DNA of 64,000 bases from Branchipolynoe longqiensis (GCA_030323885.1 CM059198.1:77684931-77748930); one strand, 5' to 3'. Numbered from the stretch's first letter, positions 44,130 to 55,054 are shown. Numbers and translations are program-made. Notes: generated by a model not told the origin, from the sequence alone.

Positions 44130-44820
44130 CGTTGCTTTGTTGCGTCTGTGGTTTATATGTTGTACATATTAAAATGTCTTAGTCTTCTGTCTGGTTATAT
44201 AATGGATTCATTCCTGTGCATGGGTCTGCTTTATTAATAGATGAGTATATATTTTGTTGTGTGTAGGCTTGATAAAACTGTGATGTTAGCTCATGTATTA
44301 AGCAAAAGCGTACCCCCTCAAACAGGAAGTTATCCTTAGGTTTCATTTGAGACTTGGATGGTTTTTCTTTTTTTATAATTATTATATATATATTTAAACA
44401 AATTACTTATAATGCAGTATTGTGTATATGTATATATGGATACGTGAACAGGGATGGCTACGATTATTGTTGACAAATTGAATTCCCTGATATCGGTGCT
44501 AAGCGGGCGAATTTCTCATTTATTTCCAAAGTGAGGGTGGGTGGGGAAAACATTGCCATTTAGGAAGAACGGGTATGCTGATCCAAATAGCATGGTTGCG
44601 CGTTAAATGTGAATGCACTTCTTGCAATTGATTGGTTTAGGAATGGCTATGTTGTGTGTTCCATTAGTGTAACAACTTTGTAGCAGTTGATTGCTGTAAA
44701 GTTGTAAGTTTCAGATTTTGTTCAGGAGTATTTCTTGGTTGATTTTCAGAGAAGGAAAACCACTCAAAGTTTCTTGACAACTCCCGTTATCCTCGTTATA
44801 GGGGTGTATTCCTGGTATTA
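44130..44820. other. Non-coding stretch, no gene seen
   Basis: AT-rich sequence with no recognisable repeat, exon or RNA gene. Confidence 0.45.
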
Positions 44821-44824
44821 ATTT

Positions 44825-45185
44825 CTTAAAGTTGCATAATCCGATGACTTTGAAGGTTTTTTTTTTTTTGTATACATATTATTTTGATCATTATAATCTA
44901 CTTTAGTTTAATTTATTTTTATTTTTGAATGGTTTAACTTTGGAGATGGTTCTAGTGGAAATATGCTAAATTAACTTTGTGCACATTGAAACCCTGGACA
45001 ACGTAAGCATCAGTTGTGACGGGTTCTATTAAATTGATAGTAATATATATATATTGTGTGAAACATTAAGTATTCACCAGTATCTAAGTTGGATGCGTAG
45101 AACTAAGGTGTAATCTAGGAGAGTGCCTTCGTTTAAAAAGATTGACACCTTTGCTGCAATATGCAGATTTAAACTGAACGGTAAC
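44825..45185. repeat. AAGTTGCATAATCC-type dispersed repeat, near full length
   Basis: The clearest copy: AAAGTTGCATAATCCGATGAC, ATTTTGATCATTATAATC, GGAAATATGCTAAATTAAC, AACGTAAGCATCAGTTGTGAC, ATTAAGTATTCACCAGTATC, and TTGCTGCAATATGCAG near the end. Confidence 0.7.
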
Positions 45186-45319
45186 TACTGATGTTCCAAA
45201 TTGTTGTGATGCTCTCTTGCAACTCCGCTATTAACTTCAATATTCAGTTGTACCAGGGATGAGACATTAAGATTTGTGGCTATTTCATGTTCATATGGGT
45301 TATTTCCCATTATACATTT

Positions 45320-45730
45320 AAAGGTGCAGTCTGATAATTGCATGAAACGTTCCAAACTAAAGGCATACTTAGATTTGATCTTACATATTCAAATTATATA
45401 CAGCCTCATTAAACATTTGTTCTAGATGATGGAATAATGCGGAGTCAATTTCGTGGAGTCAATTTCCCATATATATATATCAATATATATTTTTTTTAAA
45501 CACCAAAACAATCTTCTGAACTCTGGTGTCAGCATTTCGATGTGCATATCAAAATTAATTTAGTATGCTTTCACTTCAAATAGCTCACACATTTATTCAT
45601 TTAAAATTAGTTACTTCAAACTATTGTAGATTATATTTATTAACCTGATATATTTATTTTTTTAATGACAGAAACTCATGGTCATTGGATTCTACAACTT
45701 TAACCATAAGGAAATTTACCGGATTCAGAT
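45320..45730. repeat. AAGTTGCATAGTCC-type dispersed repeat, inverted
   Basis: Opposite-sense copy: AGATTTGATCTTACATATTC, CATTAAACATTTGTTC, ATTTAGTATGCTTTCACTTC, GTTACTTCAAACTA and TTGGATTCTACAACTTTAAC. Confidence 0.6.
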
Positions 45731-46309
45731 GTTCATCTTTTTATTGTTGGAAGCGATACATCCCTGCAACATTCTTTTAAGGAAAAAAAATCACGTCAAC
45801 AAATGGTGGACGATATTCGTTAGATGAAGTGACTGATAGAGTTACTAATTTCTATTTTGTTTCTTTTAAGGAATGCATTTAAAATAAGTGTTCAAATGTA
45901 ATTACATTAGTTATACCCGGCTGATCAGCTAACAAAATAGGTGATTTGACTTTGTGTCAGAATTTATCTCAATTTTATTATCTTTAGCAACACTTGACAT
46001 GTTCATCGTAACGACATGATAGCAGCATGTAGTTAACTAGTTTTTACTTTTAATTTAACTCTTTTTTAAAAAAAGAAGCAAAATGTCGCTCAACTGTATT
46101 CACCAGTGTACCACCGCACTGTCTTCAATGTTGGATTCTAGTTTATCTCACGGGGAATTGGGCATACAAATATGGAGTCTCTTATTATCTGGTGACTGAA
46201 GTTTGAAGTAAAACCAATATATTTATTGTTCACAATTTTATGGCATGAATTGAAATGGTAATAAAATATGGAAATGATTTGAATAAACCTTTTGTTTTAT
46301 TTCTGCGAC

Positions 46310-46610
46310 GTGTGCATAGTTCGTACTCAGAAGTTGCATACCACTTTAGCGACATCAAACCCAAAAGTGAAAACCTTCCAAATAATAGCAGTATTCGTAT
46401 GATGGTTTATGTCAGGGTTGACTTTGGCTCACAGATTTTTATTGATTACAGTTAAGTAAAAGTCTTACAAGATAAAAGTTGAAAAAACCATTTGGCTAGA
46501 TACATGGTGTCAATATGGAAATTTTCACTTGGCACAAAATCATAAGCATGTTTTGGATACATTGCTAACTTACCTGACTATTTGACTTGCGACAATAAGA
46601 GTGCTGACTT
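46310..46610 (+). repeat. TGGGTCATTCTCAG-type MITE-like relic
   Basis: GTTCGTACTCAGAAGTTGCATACCA is a worn terminal repeat. GATTACAGTTAAGTAAAAGTC and CAATATGGAAATTTTCAC match 32080-32160. Confidence 0.55.
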
Positions 46611-46639
46611 CCTGTACGGAAGGTCAGAGGGTGGTGGGG

Positions 46640-47100
46640 GGGGGGGGGGGAGTCAAATCCCAGCCATTTGTTGCTGTATGGAAGGGAACGGCTTGCCGGC
46701 TGAGATAATGCTATGTGGCGCTCGTGTCCTATCAGTCCATACCTTTTGTGTACTTTGACTGCTTGCCTGTATGTGTAGCCCTGGTTACATCCACATTAGT
46801 GAACGTAGTGGAGTCTAGCCTAGTTGAACGTACCAGCATCCATACTTCTCCGTGATGAGAACATGATATAAAAGTGTGTGCGCTGTGAGTTCCGATTTAA
46901 TCTCTGGACATGTTCAAAAGAGAGGTACGTTTGAGGCAGACATAGCTTCTGTGATGATAACGTACTCTAGCGTACTTCTTACTGTACTCTAGCGTACTTT
47001 GAACCGCACAAAACATTGGCCGTTCTCCCATGGTCACATAGCCGTTAGTGGACGAAGTTGAACGTAGTTGAATGTAGTGGAGGGTAACATAGTTGAATGT
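46640..47100. other. Non-coding stretch with GAACGTAGTGGAG-type short repeats
   Basis: GTGAACGTAGTGGAG, GTTGAACGTACC, GAAGTTGAACGTAGTTGAATG and ACTCTAGCGTACTT recur in both senses, so a decayed inverted-repeat element is possible. No gene is seen. Confidence 0.4.
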
Positions 47101-47104
47101 AGTT

Positions 47105-47682
47105 GGACATAATGTATGACTCCCTGTCTTCCTACTTGTCTGTATCTTTGCCTGCATATATGACTCCCGGTCTTCCTACTTGCCTGTATCTTTGCCTGCA
47201 TGTATGATTCCCTGTCTTCCTACTTGCCTGTATCTTTGCCTGCATGTATGACTCCCTGTCTTCCTACTTGTCTGTATCTTTGCCTGCATGTATGACATCC
47301 TGTCTTCCTATTTGCCTGTATCGTTTCCTGCATGTATGACTCCCTGTCTTCCTACTTGCCTGTATCTTTGCCTGCATGTATGACTTCCTCTATTCCTACT
47401 TGCCTGTATCTTTGTCTGCATATATGACTCCCTGTCTTCCTACTTGCCTGTATCTTTGCCTGCATGTATGACTTCCTGTCTTCCCACTTGCCTGTATCTT
47501 TGCCTGCATGTATCACTCCCTGTCTTCCTACTTGTCTGTATCTTTGCCTGCATATATAACTCCCTGTCTTCCTACTTGCCTGTATCTTTGCCTGCATGTG
47601 TGACTCCCTGTCTTCCTACTTGCATGTATCTTTGCCTGCATGTATGACTCCCTGTCTTCCTACTTGCCTGTATCTTTGCCGT
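47105..47682. repeat. 44-bp minisatellite, left part, about 13 units
   Basis: Unit GCATGTATGACTCCCTGTCT + TCCTACTTGCCTGTATCTTTGCCT. The array resumes at 48481 after an insert. Frames inside (ACMTSCLPTCLYLCL) are repeat shadows. Confidence 0.93.
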
Positions 47683-47691
47683 TCAGAACTG

Positions 47692-47748
47692 AAACCGTTC
47701 AGAACTGACCATCAATGGGATCCATCGATGGTCAGTTCTGAACGGTTT
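47692..47748. repeat. Perfect 22-bp inverted repeat (hairpin) at the edge of the insert
   Basis: AAACCGTTCAGAACTGACCATC is followed after 13 bp by its exact complement. A further partial GTTCAGAACTGA lies at 47681. It stands between the minisatellite and the LINE fragment. Confidence 0.93.
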
Positions 47749-47754
47749 CAAATT

Positions 47755-48470
47755 TTCCAAGACCAAAACAGTCTGCATGCACATCTGCCTGCTGCGTAGA
47801 ATTCATGCGGAACCGGAGCTGATCCTGGATGGGGATCCCATTAAAGTCGTTGAGAAAACCAAATTTCTGGGTCTCATTCTCGACGCAAAACTGTCTTTTG
47901 TGCCACATATAAAGTACCTGAAAACAAGATGCCTGAAAGCGCTAGATATTCTGAGGGTGCTGTCCAGCTCAGAGTGGGGAGCGGACAGATGTTCTGCTCT
48001 CCGTGTACAGAACCTTGGTTTGGTCACAAGTGGATTACGGCAGCATAGTATACGGTTCCGCAAGGAAATCATATATTGGGCTGCTAGACACGATCCACCA
48101 CCAGGGACTGTGCCTGGCCCTTGGGGCCTTCCGCACCTCACCGGTTCAGAGCCTTTACTTCGAAGCCAATGAACCATCACTTAACAACAGGAGAATCAAA
48201 CTGGCCATGCAATATGTAGTCAAAATAAAAACTAATGCATTGAATTCTGCACACAATTGTCTATTCGAGCAACATGACGAATCCAGGTATGAAGCCAGGC
48301 CGAATTACATCCGGCCACTGAGACTCCGAATGAAACCTCATTTGGAGGCTTGGGCAGGATTTGGATGTGTTGGAGGATGCCAAAGTCCCAGAACATCCCC
48401 TGTGGTCGTTGAGAAAGCCATCGGTTATCCTCTGACTCACGGAACTGAGGAAGTCTGGGACACATCCACT
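47755..48470 (+). pseudogene. LINE (I/Ingi-like group) RT C-terminal fragment inside the minisatellite
   Basis: GDPIKVVEKTKFLGLILDAKLSFVPHIKYLK, RCLKALDILRVLSSSEWGAD, then after a frame shift near 48000 WSQVDYGSIVYGSARKSYIG, LDTIHHQGLCLALGAFRTSPVQSLYFEANEPSL. This is the thumb region typical of I-group LINEs with a downstream RNase H. Frameshifted and cut at both ends. Confidence 0.87.
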
Positions 48471-48480
48471 CGAGTACCAA

Positions 48481-48590
48481 GTATCTTTGCCTGCATATAT
48501 GACTCCCTGTCTTCCTACTTGCCCGTATCTTTGCCTGCATGCATAAGTCCCTGTCTTCCTATTTGCCTATATGAATGTTGGTTTGCCTGT
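48481..48590. repeat. 44-bp minisatellite, right part
   Basis: Two to three units in the same phase and sense as 47105-47682 (GTATCTTTGCCTGCATATATGAC..), then degenerate CTGCCT copies. This shows that the LINE fragment interrupts a once continuous array. Confidence 0.88.
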
Positions 48591-49242
48591 AAGACTGCCT
48601 TTCTGTCTGCCTGGATGTCTGTCACATGACACTGCGTGGACTGATAGTACACGCGCGCCACCTAGCGTTATCCTGACCGGCCGGCAAGCCCCATTTAAAG
48701 AACCTGTTTAAACGTGAAACTTCAAATATCTCCAATGTTAGTAATTTTAAAGCAAAGTTACTTCGAACGAAAGAAATGTAGATTGTAACGATCAACCTAA
48801 TATAAGTATCTCAGAAAATGACAGACTCAAAACCATTGGACCATACAACTTACACTTCACTAGATGTTGTCACAGCCAGAAACCTTACATAGCGTTAGTT
48901 GAGAGAACTAAGCAGTGCTTGTGTTAGTCGGGTATCGTCGCCGCTTGGTGGTGTCGACGTACGGCCACGGTGGCGCCCTCTGTGAATAACAGGCCAGGGG
49001 ACCAGTGTATCTGTGTTAAACTTGCACAATAGGATGGTTTGAGGTATTTCTTTTTGCTATATTGGCAGGGGCGTAGCCATGGGGGTCGGGCGGGGGGTGC
49101 GTGGGGGGAGCTACAGCCCCTACCCCCCAAAGAGTAAGAGAGGAAAAAGAAGAAAACTGTTTTGCATTCAGCTCCCCTCCCCCCGCCACCCCACCTCAGT
49201 CCCATGATTAACTTACAGATCCTTTTCTGGCTGATCTAGGCC

Positions 49243-49460
49243 CTAATGGGCCTCTAATACCAGCTCGTAATGGCAATTATTTTTCACATGAATGTGGGTC
49301 GACGGTTCCCTGAAGTCATATATTTGTGGGTGGCCCTTCCAATGTCTGTCCAGCCTTCTCTCAAATGCTTCTACCGTTGGTGCTTCAAACACTTGGTCTT
49401 TGAGACGGTTCCATGGATCTGTCACTCGAAAGAAAAATGAGTGCGTCCTGACCTCAAGTC
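49243..49460 (-). pseudogene. LINE RT C-terminal relic
   Basis: On the - strand: FFFRVTDPWNRLKDQVFEAPTVEAFERRLDRHW, the very end of a CR1-like RT (pattern DxWNxLP..VV.A.SV..FK..LD.HW). Only the 3' end is left. Confidence 0.8.
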
Positions 49461-49609
49461 TGGGCCTCTCCTTGAAGATGATCCTCAGCCTCCCTCCATC
49501 CCCACCTCATCCCAATATTCTCAGCCTAAATATATTTGATATATTTAGGCTGAGAAACCAATCACAATATGTAACAGGAAATAATATAGTCAATCATGCT
49601 ACAACATAT

Positions 49610-49975
49610 TGTCACGGCCCACCAGCGGGACGCGCAATGGAAGGTAACTATGCCAAAAGTAACCAGATAACACACCATACAGCTAGGTACAAGCCTATGA
49701 TATGTAAATAGGAGTAGGCTAGTCTAGTAATAAGAGTAGAAAAAAAAATTAAAATACATATATGCCAGGAAAATTTAAAAAAAACTAACATAGGCTACAG
49801 ACCATACCAACCAACTATCTATCTGCTGCTGAAATGCAGGCAATCAAATACCTTATCAGCAGCTACTGTGTGGTAAGATAACCCCAACACTAAAACTGGC
49901 CAGAATTGAAAACAATCCTGAATACCCGGGCTTATATGCTATGGACAGTATAAATACAGCCTCAATAAAAAATTA
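49610..49975 (+). mobile_element. CR1/Jockey-like LINE, copy 4 (3' UTR only)
   Basis: GTCACGGCCCACCAGCGGGACG to CAGCCTCAATAAAAAATTAG matches the 3' UTR of the copy ending near 6960. 5' truncated to about 365 bp. Confidence 0.87.
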
Positions 49976-50034
49976 GATACCCTTCTTAGTTTCTTACATC
50001 TATCTCACAGTGAGGGTTATCGTCATCATTATGC

Positions 50035-50400
50035 TGTCAGTCACAATGCGATAAAGGCTGGTTTCATTACTTAACCGCTGCTCTCCAATTAGCTCTGCTG
50101 CGAGAGTGATGTTATCTCATGTGGTTGTACATTTAATAAAAGTTTCTTGTAAAGTGTTGAAATGCTGCTGACTTTTGCAAGTTACTAGTGGCTCTCTCTC
50201 AGAGAGCAAATAGAGGTCTTGCACTGACAAGAACACATCAAGACAGGCGCAAACTATTTGTCCCTGCAATGGCTGGGCGGGAGATGTTGGGAAGTCCATT
50301 CATCACCACCGTTAATGCTGCCACATTAACATGGTTTTCTATTAGGTTTGCTCCCTTAGCCTTATGTTCTATCAAGAACCTGTACCACATGGCAGTGGTT
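50035..50400 (+). repeat. Dispersed ~350-bp repeat, copy 2
   Basis: Partner of 29375-29725, again next to a CR1/Jockey-like LINE copy (about 60 bp after its 3' end here; about 190 bp from the LINE's 5' end there). Confidence 0.8.
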
Positions 50401-50458
50401 TACAAGTTTGCAAGGCAGGGGCATCAAACTCCCTGAGGTATTTTAGCACCTAAGGTAT

Positions 50459-50551
50459 TAGAGGTAATGCAATACCTGCATACCGATGCAAATGGTATTG
50501 CAGCAATACCTGCATACCAATGCAATTGGTATTGCAGCAATACCTGCATAC
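50459..50551. repeat. 34-bp minisatellite, left part
   Basis: GCAATACCTGCATACC recurs every 34 bp (50469, 50503, 50537). It continues at 54921-55050 on the other side of the Ty3 element. Confidence 0.9.
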
Positions 50552-50666
50552 TGTAATGTACGTCTGAACACCTTGAGTAGCGTGATGGAACTGTTTATTT
50601 ACATACGTGTTACCCAGCATGCCCCGTACATGACGTCACGGTTACCTATGACACGGATACATAACA
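50552..50666 (-). repeat. 3' LTR (115 bp)
   Basis: On the - strand runs TGTTATGTATCC..CATTACA, with TG..CA ends; identical to 54806-54920. Confidence 0.96.
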
Positions 50667-50884
50667 TCTCATTTCCATGGAATTATTGAGCCTAACACGC
50701 ATGAACACACAACCCTAAGTGAACAAGTTAACCAAGATAACCTGTCTTAAATGTAATATATACTTAATCTAACACAACACATTTTCCCCTTTTCTGATGT
50801 TTTTTATCAGTGTTCCAAATGTAGCCGATGTGAACCCCAAAGGTGCACATGCCAACACCGTAATAGTAAGTCAAAGCAAAGTTC

Positions 50885-51400
50885 TTAAAGAAACCCTAAC
50901 CTGTTCGGTGGACGAATGTGTCTACCATAACGTGTTTGATATGTATGCGTCATATCACCTTTGTGGTCACCGTTGTCATCCCGAGCTGTCCTATCATTTG
51001 GCATTTCATGTGGACTGTCCGGGGGACATTTATATATGAATTTCCTATTTCGGCGCACAATTTTATTGCCATTGTTAACGATCTCATAATCCCTTGGTCC
51101 AGGTGTATTATTATGAACGATCTTCCCTGATCTCCATTGTCCCATGTGATCCTTATACCTAATGTTATCACCTGGCTTAAGTGTGGTCAACGGTGTTCCA
51201 GCTTTCCTATCAAAGTGTTCTTTCTGATTTAATTGATTATGTTTCAATAACAACAATTTGGACGTTTGTACACACGGTTTCAACTTAATATCTAACACAG
51301 GTAAGCGTGTTCTCAACCTGTGAGACATCAGCAGTTGAGCTGGTGACGCCCCTATGCCTTGCAATGTAGTGTTACGGTAGTTCAACAGGCCTAGATACAT
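50885..51400 (-). CDS. Integrase C-terminal region, out of frame with gag-pol
   Basis: Starts YLGLLNYRNTTLQGIGASPAQLLMSHRLR, the end of the integrase core that follows the catalytic Glu. It continues with a GDNIRYKDHMGQWRSGKI chromodomain-less C-terminal domain and a tail rich in charged residues. It belongs to the same polyprotein as 51391-54774 but is shifted by an indel near 51395-51410. Whether this is a mutation or a sequencing error cannot be told. Confidence 0.88.
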   Translation of the reverse strand: MYLGLLNYRNTTLQGIGASPAQLLMSHRLRTRLPVLDIKLKPCVQTSKLLLLKHNQLNQKEHFDRKAGTPLTTLKPGDNIRYKDHMGQWRSGKIVHNNTPGPRDYEIVNNGNKIVRRNRKFIYKCPPDSPHEMPNDRTARDDNGDHKGDMTHTYQTRYGRHIRPPNRLGFL

Positions 51401-54400
51401 GTCCCCATCATCCTGTTGTGATTTTTTATTATATTCTTTATAGTTTGCACATATCTCTCTACCTGGCCATTGCTCTGGGCGTGCATCGGATTTGTATATA
51501 CAGGTGCAAAGCCATATCCGGTAGAGAAATTGGTATATTCGATACTTTTGAATTGAGGTCCATTGTCAGAAACGACATACTTAGGTATACCGTACCTGGC
51601 AAATATCTGCTTTAGCGCTATGATCACAGCTTTGCTAGTGGTGGTCTGCATTTCAATAACCTCGGGGAACTTGGTATAATAATCAACCACCACTAAATAA
51701 TTACAATCATTAACATGACATAAGTCGACCCCTATTTTATAAAACGGTACATCTACTACCGGGTGATTCATGAGAGGTTCTTTATGAGGTGCACTCCTAA
51801 ATTCTTGACATATTTGGCATCTAGCAATTTTGTCCTCAATTTGAGTGCCCATGCCCGGCCAGAACACAGTATCCCTCGCCAATTGCTTACATTTAATGAT
51901 CCCTAAGTGGGACTCATGGATTTTATTTAATACATCCGCTTGCAACGATTTAGGAATAACTATCTGTGTGCCCTTTAATACCAAACTGTGAGATGATGTG
52001 ATGTCCCTATTATAAGTGTAGAACGGCTTAATCATTGGTGATACCATCTTGTTATTACTGGGCCAACCATCAAGAACGTAACCAATTATCTTTTGCAGGG
52101 TTTTGTCCACTTTGGTTTCTGATATGACTCGCTGTACCATATCCGTCTCAATATCCACGGTTGCCACCGACACATCGTGATCAAAAAGATCATTTGGCTC
52201 TATGCTAGACGTGTGTGCTCTTGACAGTGTATCTGCAAAATAAAGTGTTGACCCCTTAGTGTAAACTACTGTTAAATCATAATTCTGTAACCTCATCCTC
52301 ATACGCTGCATGCGAGCTGAGAGTTCATGTATAGGTTTCAGCATAATGGATTCTAACGGCTTATGATCTGTTTGCACAATAATATTATTACCGTATATAT
52401 ACTCGTGAAATTTTTTACACCCGAAGCAAATAGCCAAAAGCTCCTTTTCTATAACTGCGTAACTTATTTGACATTTATCTAACGCTTTGGAAGCCATTGC
52501 AACTGGTCGACCATCCTGAAAAATGGTTGCCCCCAATCCATATTTGGAAGCATCGACCTGCAAGACTATTTGCTCCCTACAATCAAAATACCTAAGGATC
52601 GGTGCATCTCTTAACAGCTGTTTTAGTTTCTTAAATGCCATTATCTGCGGTTCGTCCCAATGCCAGGCTATGTTTTTCTGTATGACTGTTCGTAATGGTT
52701 TTGTTATTTGTGCCATGTTACTTATGAATTTGCTGACGTAGCCTATCATTCCCAAGAACCGCTGTACAGCAGGTTTGTCAGTCGGATCAGGCATGTCTAT
52801 GATTGCCTGTACTCGCTCTTCATTCGGCCTTAATCCATCAGCAGTAATTAAGTGCCCTACATAATTGACACTTGTTTGGCAATTTTTTGACTTTTGTGGA
52901 TTTAACTTTAGATTCATCAGTCTGGCACGGGATAATACCGCTTCTAACCGCTTATTATGTTCAATTACAGTTCTACCGTGTACTAAGATGTCATCCGATA
53001 TTACATGAACTCCTTCAATGTCATTTAGCATGTCATTCATTTCTTTAATAAAAATGTCTCCTGCCATTTTAATACCAAAGGGTAACCTGGTGTAACGGAA
53101 CCGACCCCATGGGGTATTAAATGTACAAAGTTTGGAACTATTATTATCAAGCTGTACCTGCCAAGACCCACTATTTGCGTCGAGCACGGAGAAAAATTTA
53201 GCCCCGTGTATTTGTGCTACAACTTCCTCTACCGTTCGGACAGGATACGGGCCTCGCAGGATAGCTTTATTTAACTTGGTGGGGTCCAAACACACTCTAA
53301 TTTTGCCCGGTTTCCGAACAATTGTAATAGAGCTGACCCATGGGGTTGGTTCCTCCTCCTTAACAATTACACCTAATTTTAACATGCGGTCCAATTCATT
53401 CTTGACATCCGTCATAATTGCTACAGGTATCCTACGTGGAGGATCAATTACAGGAGGTACAGATACATCTACATGAATTGTGGCATTCACTTTTATAAGG
53501 CCTAAACCCTCAAATACATCAGAAAAATTATTTACCAGATGTTGTGCTTGTGATACAACCGTACTGTCTTGAATAACATCAACCCGAGATATTAGGCCCA
53601 AAGTAACACACGCTTCTTTGCCTAGGATGGCACTCTCCGCATCTGTGACTTGAAATTTCAGTCGTCTCCCTCTGACATCCAAATGCACCTCTCCAGCTGG
53701 CATTACCCGATCACCGTTGTACGTCACTAAATGACACTTGGAAGGATTCAGCACTACATTTACCAATTTGTGGTACACATCCAGCGGTAAAATGTTCGCT
53801 TCTGATCCGGTATCCATCTTGAAGGATACATCACAATCTTGAATCCGCACAGTCGTAAACCACAATCCATCCTTCAACCCGTCACTTTTGTAAACTGCTC
53901 CGACGAACAGATCATATGCTTGACCCAGATCCTCTTGCGCGTCATGAACGTTATTTGGGTCAACCATCACCTCGTTAACTGGCACAGTTGCATTTAACTG
54001 AGCTCGGCATACTTTGCGAAAATGTCCTAATTTATGACACCCATCACATGTCTTCCCACGAGCTGGGCAACTCCCTCTTGGGTGATTATATCCACATTTA
54101 TCACATTGAAATGAGGTAAGTCTTGTTTGCCGAAATCTCGAAGATGGCGGTACCCATGGTTGCGATGGGCGAGACGTCACACCTTGATGACGGCTATTGA
54201 CAGTGTCGATGCTGGCCACATTTTCATCAGAACGAACATCATTATGAACCAACTGAGTAGATTTGTGCTCACTTAACCTGCACATTTGCACACATTGATC
54301 GAGAGATAAATTCGGTGTCTGTAACAGTCTGTTTCGAAGTGTATTATCCTTGATACCACAGACCAGTCTGTCACACAACAAGGAATCCTCGATATTGTCA

Positions 54401-54774
54401 TAGCAACAGTGTTCTACCCGCGATTTAAGCTCCCGAATGTAGGCTTCAATGTTTTCGCTCGTCTGATTATACGAGTTGAATTGATAACGTATGACGGTGA
54501 TGTTTGATTTACCTTCACAGTATTCATTAAAAGCAGCAATGAGTGGAGCAATTTTATCCCGATCTGTCGCCTCTATCCTGAGCGTCCTGTGGATTTTCTG
54601 GGCTTCCCTACCTGCGACGTGCAGGAATACGCAGCATTGTACTCTTTCAGACTTGGACGATGCACCCGACGCTGTCGCATAAATCTCATATGCTTGCAAC
54701 CATGATCTCCAGTTCATGGCCATGTTGTCTTCAACATTTAAAGCAGACGGGGGTTTCAATCCCGTTAATGCCAT
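51391..54774 (-). CDS. Gag-Pol polyprotein of the Ty3/mag-like element
   Basis: Counting residues from 54825: Gag core (SWLQAYEIYATASG), zinc knuckles C-x2-C-x3-H-x4-C (241-253) and C-x2-C-x4-H-x4-C (260-273), aspartic protease MDTGSEANILP (Asp338), RT with SDDILVHG (610-617), RNase H starting QVDASKYGLGA, integrase H-H-C-C finger (HESHLG..CQICQ) and D,D,E core (VDLCHVND, SDNGPQF, NGQVERY). I place the start at the Met at 54774 because the longer frame begins inside the LTR. Gag and Pol are in one frame with no shift between them. It ends at 51391 because of a frameshift into 50885-51400. Confidence 0.96.
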   Translation of the reverse strand: MALTGLKPPSALNVEDNMAMNWRSWLQAYEIYATASGASSKSERVQCCVFLHVAGREAQKIHRTLRIEATDRDKIAPLIAAFNEYCEGKSNITVIRYQFNSYNQTSENIEAYIRELKSRVEHCCYDNIEDSLLCDRLVCGIKDNTLRNRLLQTPNLSLDQCVQMCRLSEHKSTQLVHNDVRSDENVASIDTVNSRHQGVTSRPSQPWVPPSSRFRQTRLTSFQCDKCGYNHPRGSCPARGKTCDGCHKLGHFRKVCRAQLNATVPVNEVMVDPNNVHDAQEDLGQAYDLFVGAVYKSDGLKDGLWFTTVRIQDCDVSFKMDTGSEANILPLDVYHKLVNVVLNPSKCHLVTYNGDRVMPAGEVHLDVRGRRLKFQVTDAESAILGKEACVTLGLISRVDVIQDSTVVSQAQHLVNNFSDVFEGLGLIKVNATIHVDVSVPPVIDPPRRIPVAIMTDVKNELDRMLKLGVIVKEEEPTPWVSSITIVRKPGKIRVCLDPTKLNKAILRGPYPVRTVEEVVAQIHGAKFFSVLDANSGSWQVQLDNNSSKLCTFNTPWGRFRYTRLPFGIKMAGDIFIKEMNDMLNDIEGVHVISDDILVHGRTVIEHNKRLEAVLSRARLMNLKLNPQKSKNCQTSVNYVGHLITADGLRPNEERVQAIIDMPDPTDKPAVQRFLGMIGYVSKFISNMAQITKPLRTVIQKNIAWHWDEPQIMAFKKLKQLLRDAPILRYFDCREQIVLQVDASKYGLGATIFQDGRPVAMASKALDKCQISYAVIEKELLAICFGCKKFHEYIYGNNIIVQTDHKPLESIMLKPIHELSARMQRMRMRLQNYDLTVVYTKGSTLYFADTLSRAHTSSIEPNDLFDHDVSVATVDIETDMVQRVISETKVDKTLQKIIGYVLDGWPSNNKMVSPMIKPFYTYNRDITSSHSLVLKGTQIVIPKSLQADVLNKIHESHLGIIKCKQLARDTVFWPGMGTQIEDKIARCQICQEFRSAPHKEPLMNHPVVDVPFYKIGVDLCHVNDCNYLVVVDYYTKFPEVIEMQTTTSKAVIIALKQIFARYGIPKYVVSDNGPQFKSIEYTNFSTGYGFAPVYTNPMHAQSNGQVERYVQTIKNIIKNHNRMMGTCI

Positions 54775-54786
54775 TTCGTCGAGTGC

Positions 54787-54805
54787 TCCCACGTATCTGA
54801 CCCCA
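54787..54805 (-). promoter_or_regulatory. Primer binding site (tRNA-Leu-like)
   Basis: Directly after the 5' LTR the - strand reads TGGGGTCAGATACGTGGGA. The complement of the 3' end of the tRNA-Leu at 57897 plus CCA is TGGTGTCAGAAGTGGGA. They agree except for one substitution and a 2-base insertion region, so a Leu tRNA primer is likely. Confidence 0.5.
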
Positions 54806-54920
54806 TGTAATGTACGTCTGAACACCTTGAGTAGCGTGATGGAACTGTTTATTTACATACGTGTTACCCAGCATGCCCCGTACATGACGTCACGGTTACC
54901 TATGACACGGATACATAACA
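54806..54920 (-). repeat. 5' LTR (115 bp)
   Basis: Identical to 50552-50666; flanked on its outer side by CATAC. Confidence 0.96.
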
Positions 54921-55050
54921 CATACCAATGCAATTGGTATTGCAGCAATACCTGCATACCAATGCAATTGGTATTGCAGCAATACCTGCGTACCAATTCA
55001 AATGGTTTTGCAGCAATACCTGCATACCAATGCAAATGGTATTGCAGCTC
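54921..55050. repeat. 34-bp minisatellite, right part
   Basis: Continues the array interrupted by the Ty3 element (CATACCAATGCAATTGGTAT units). Confidence 0.9.
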
Positions 55051-55054
55051 TTAA

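Larger units (their letters stand above)
50552..54920 (-). mobile_element. Ty3/Gypsy retrotransposon, mag-like, near intact
   Basis: 4369 bp with identical 115-bp LTRs and the 5-bp target duplication CATAC (50547-50551 and 54921-54925). On the - strand: 5' LTR, about 31-bp leader, gag-pol, 3' region of about 220 bp, purine stretch GGAAATGAGA, 3' LTR. Two zinc knuckles, a single gag-pol frame and very short LTRs are features I associate with the mag lineage. No env-like frame. Identical LTRs mean a recent insertion. The only obvious lesion is a frameshift near 51400. Confidence 0.96.

Noticed and set aside
46310..46455. A 66-codon frame
   Set aside because: Lies in a worn MITE-like repeat and has no recognisable features.
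47444..47799. Cys/Leu/Pro-rich repetitive frames
   Set aside because: Translations of the 44-bp minisatellite.
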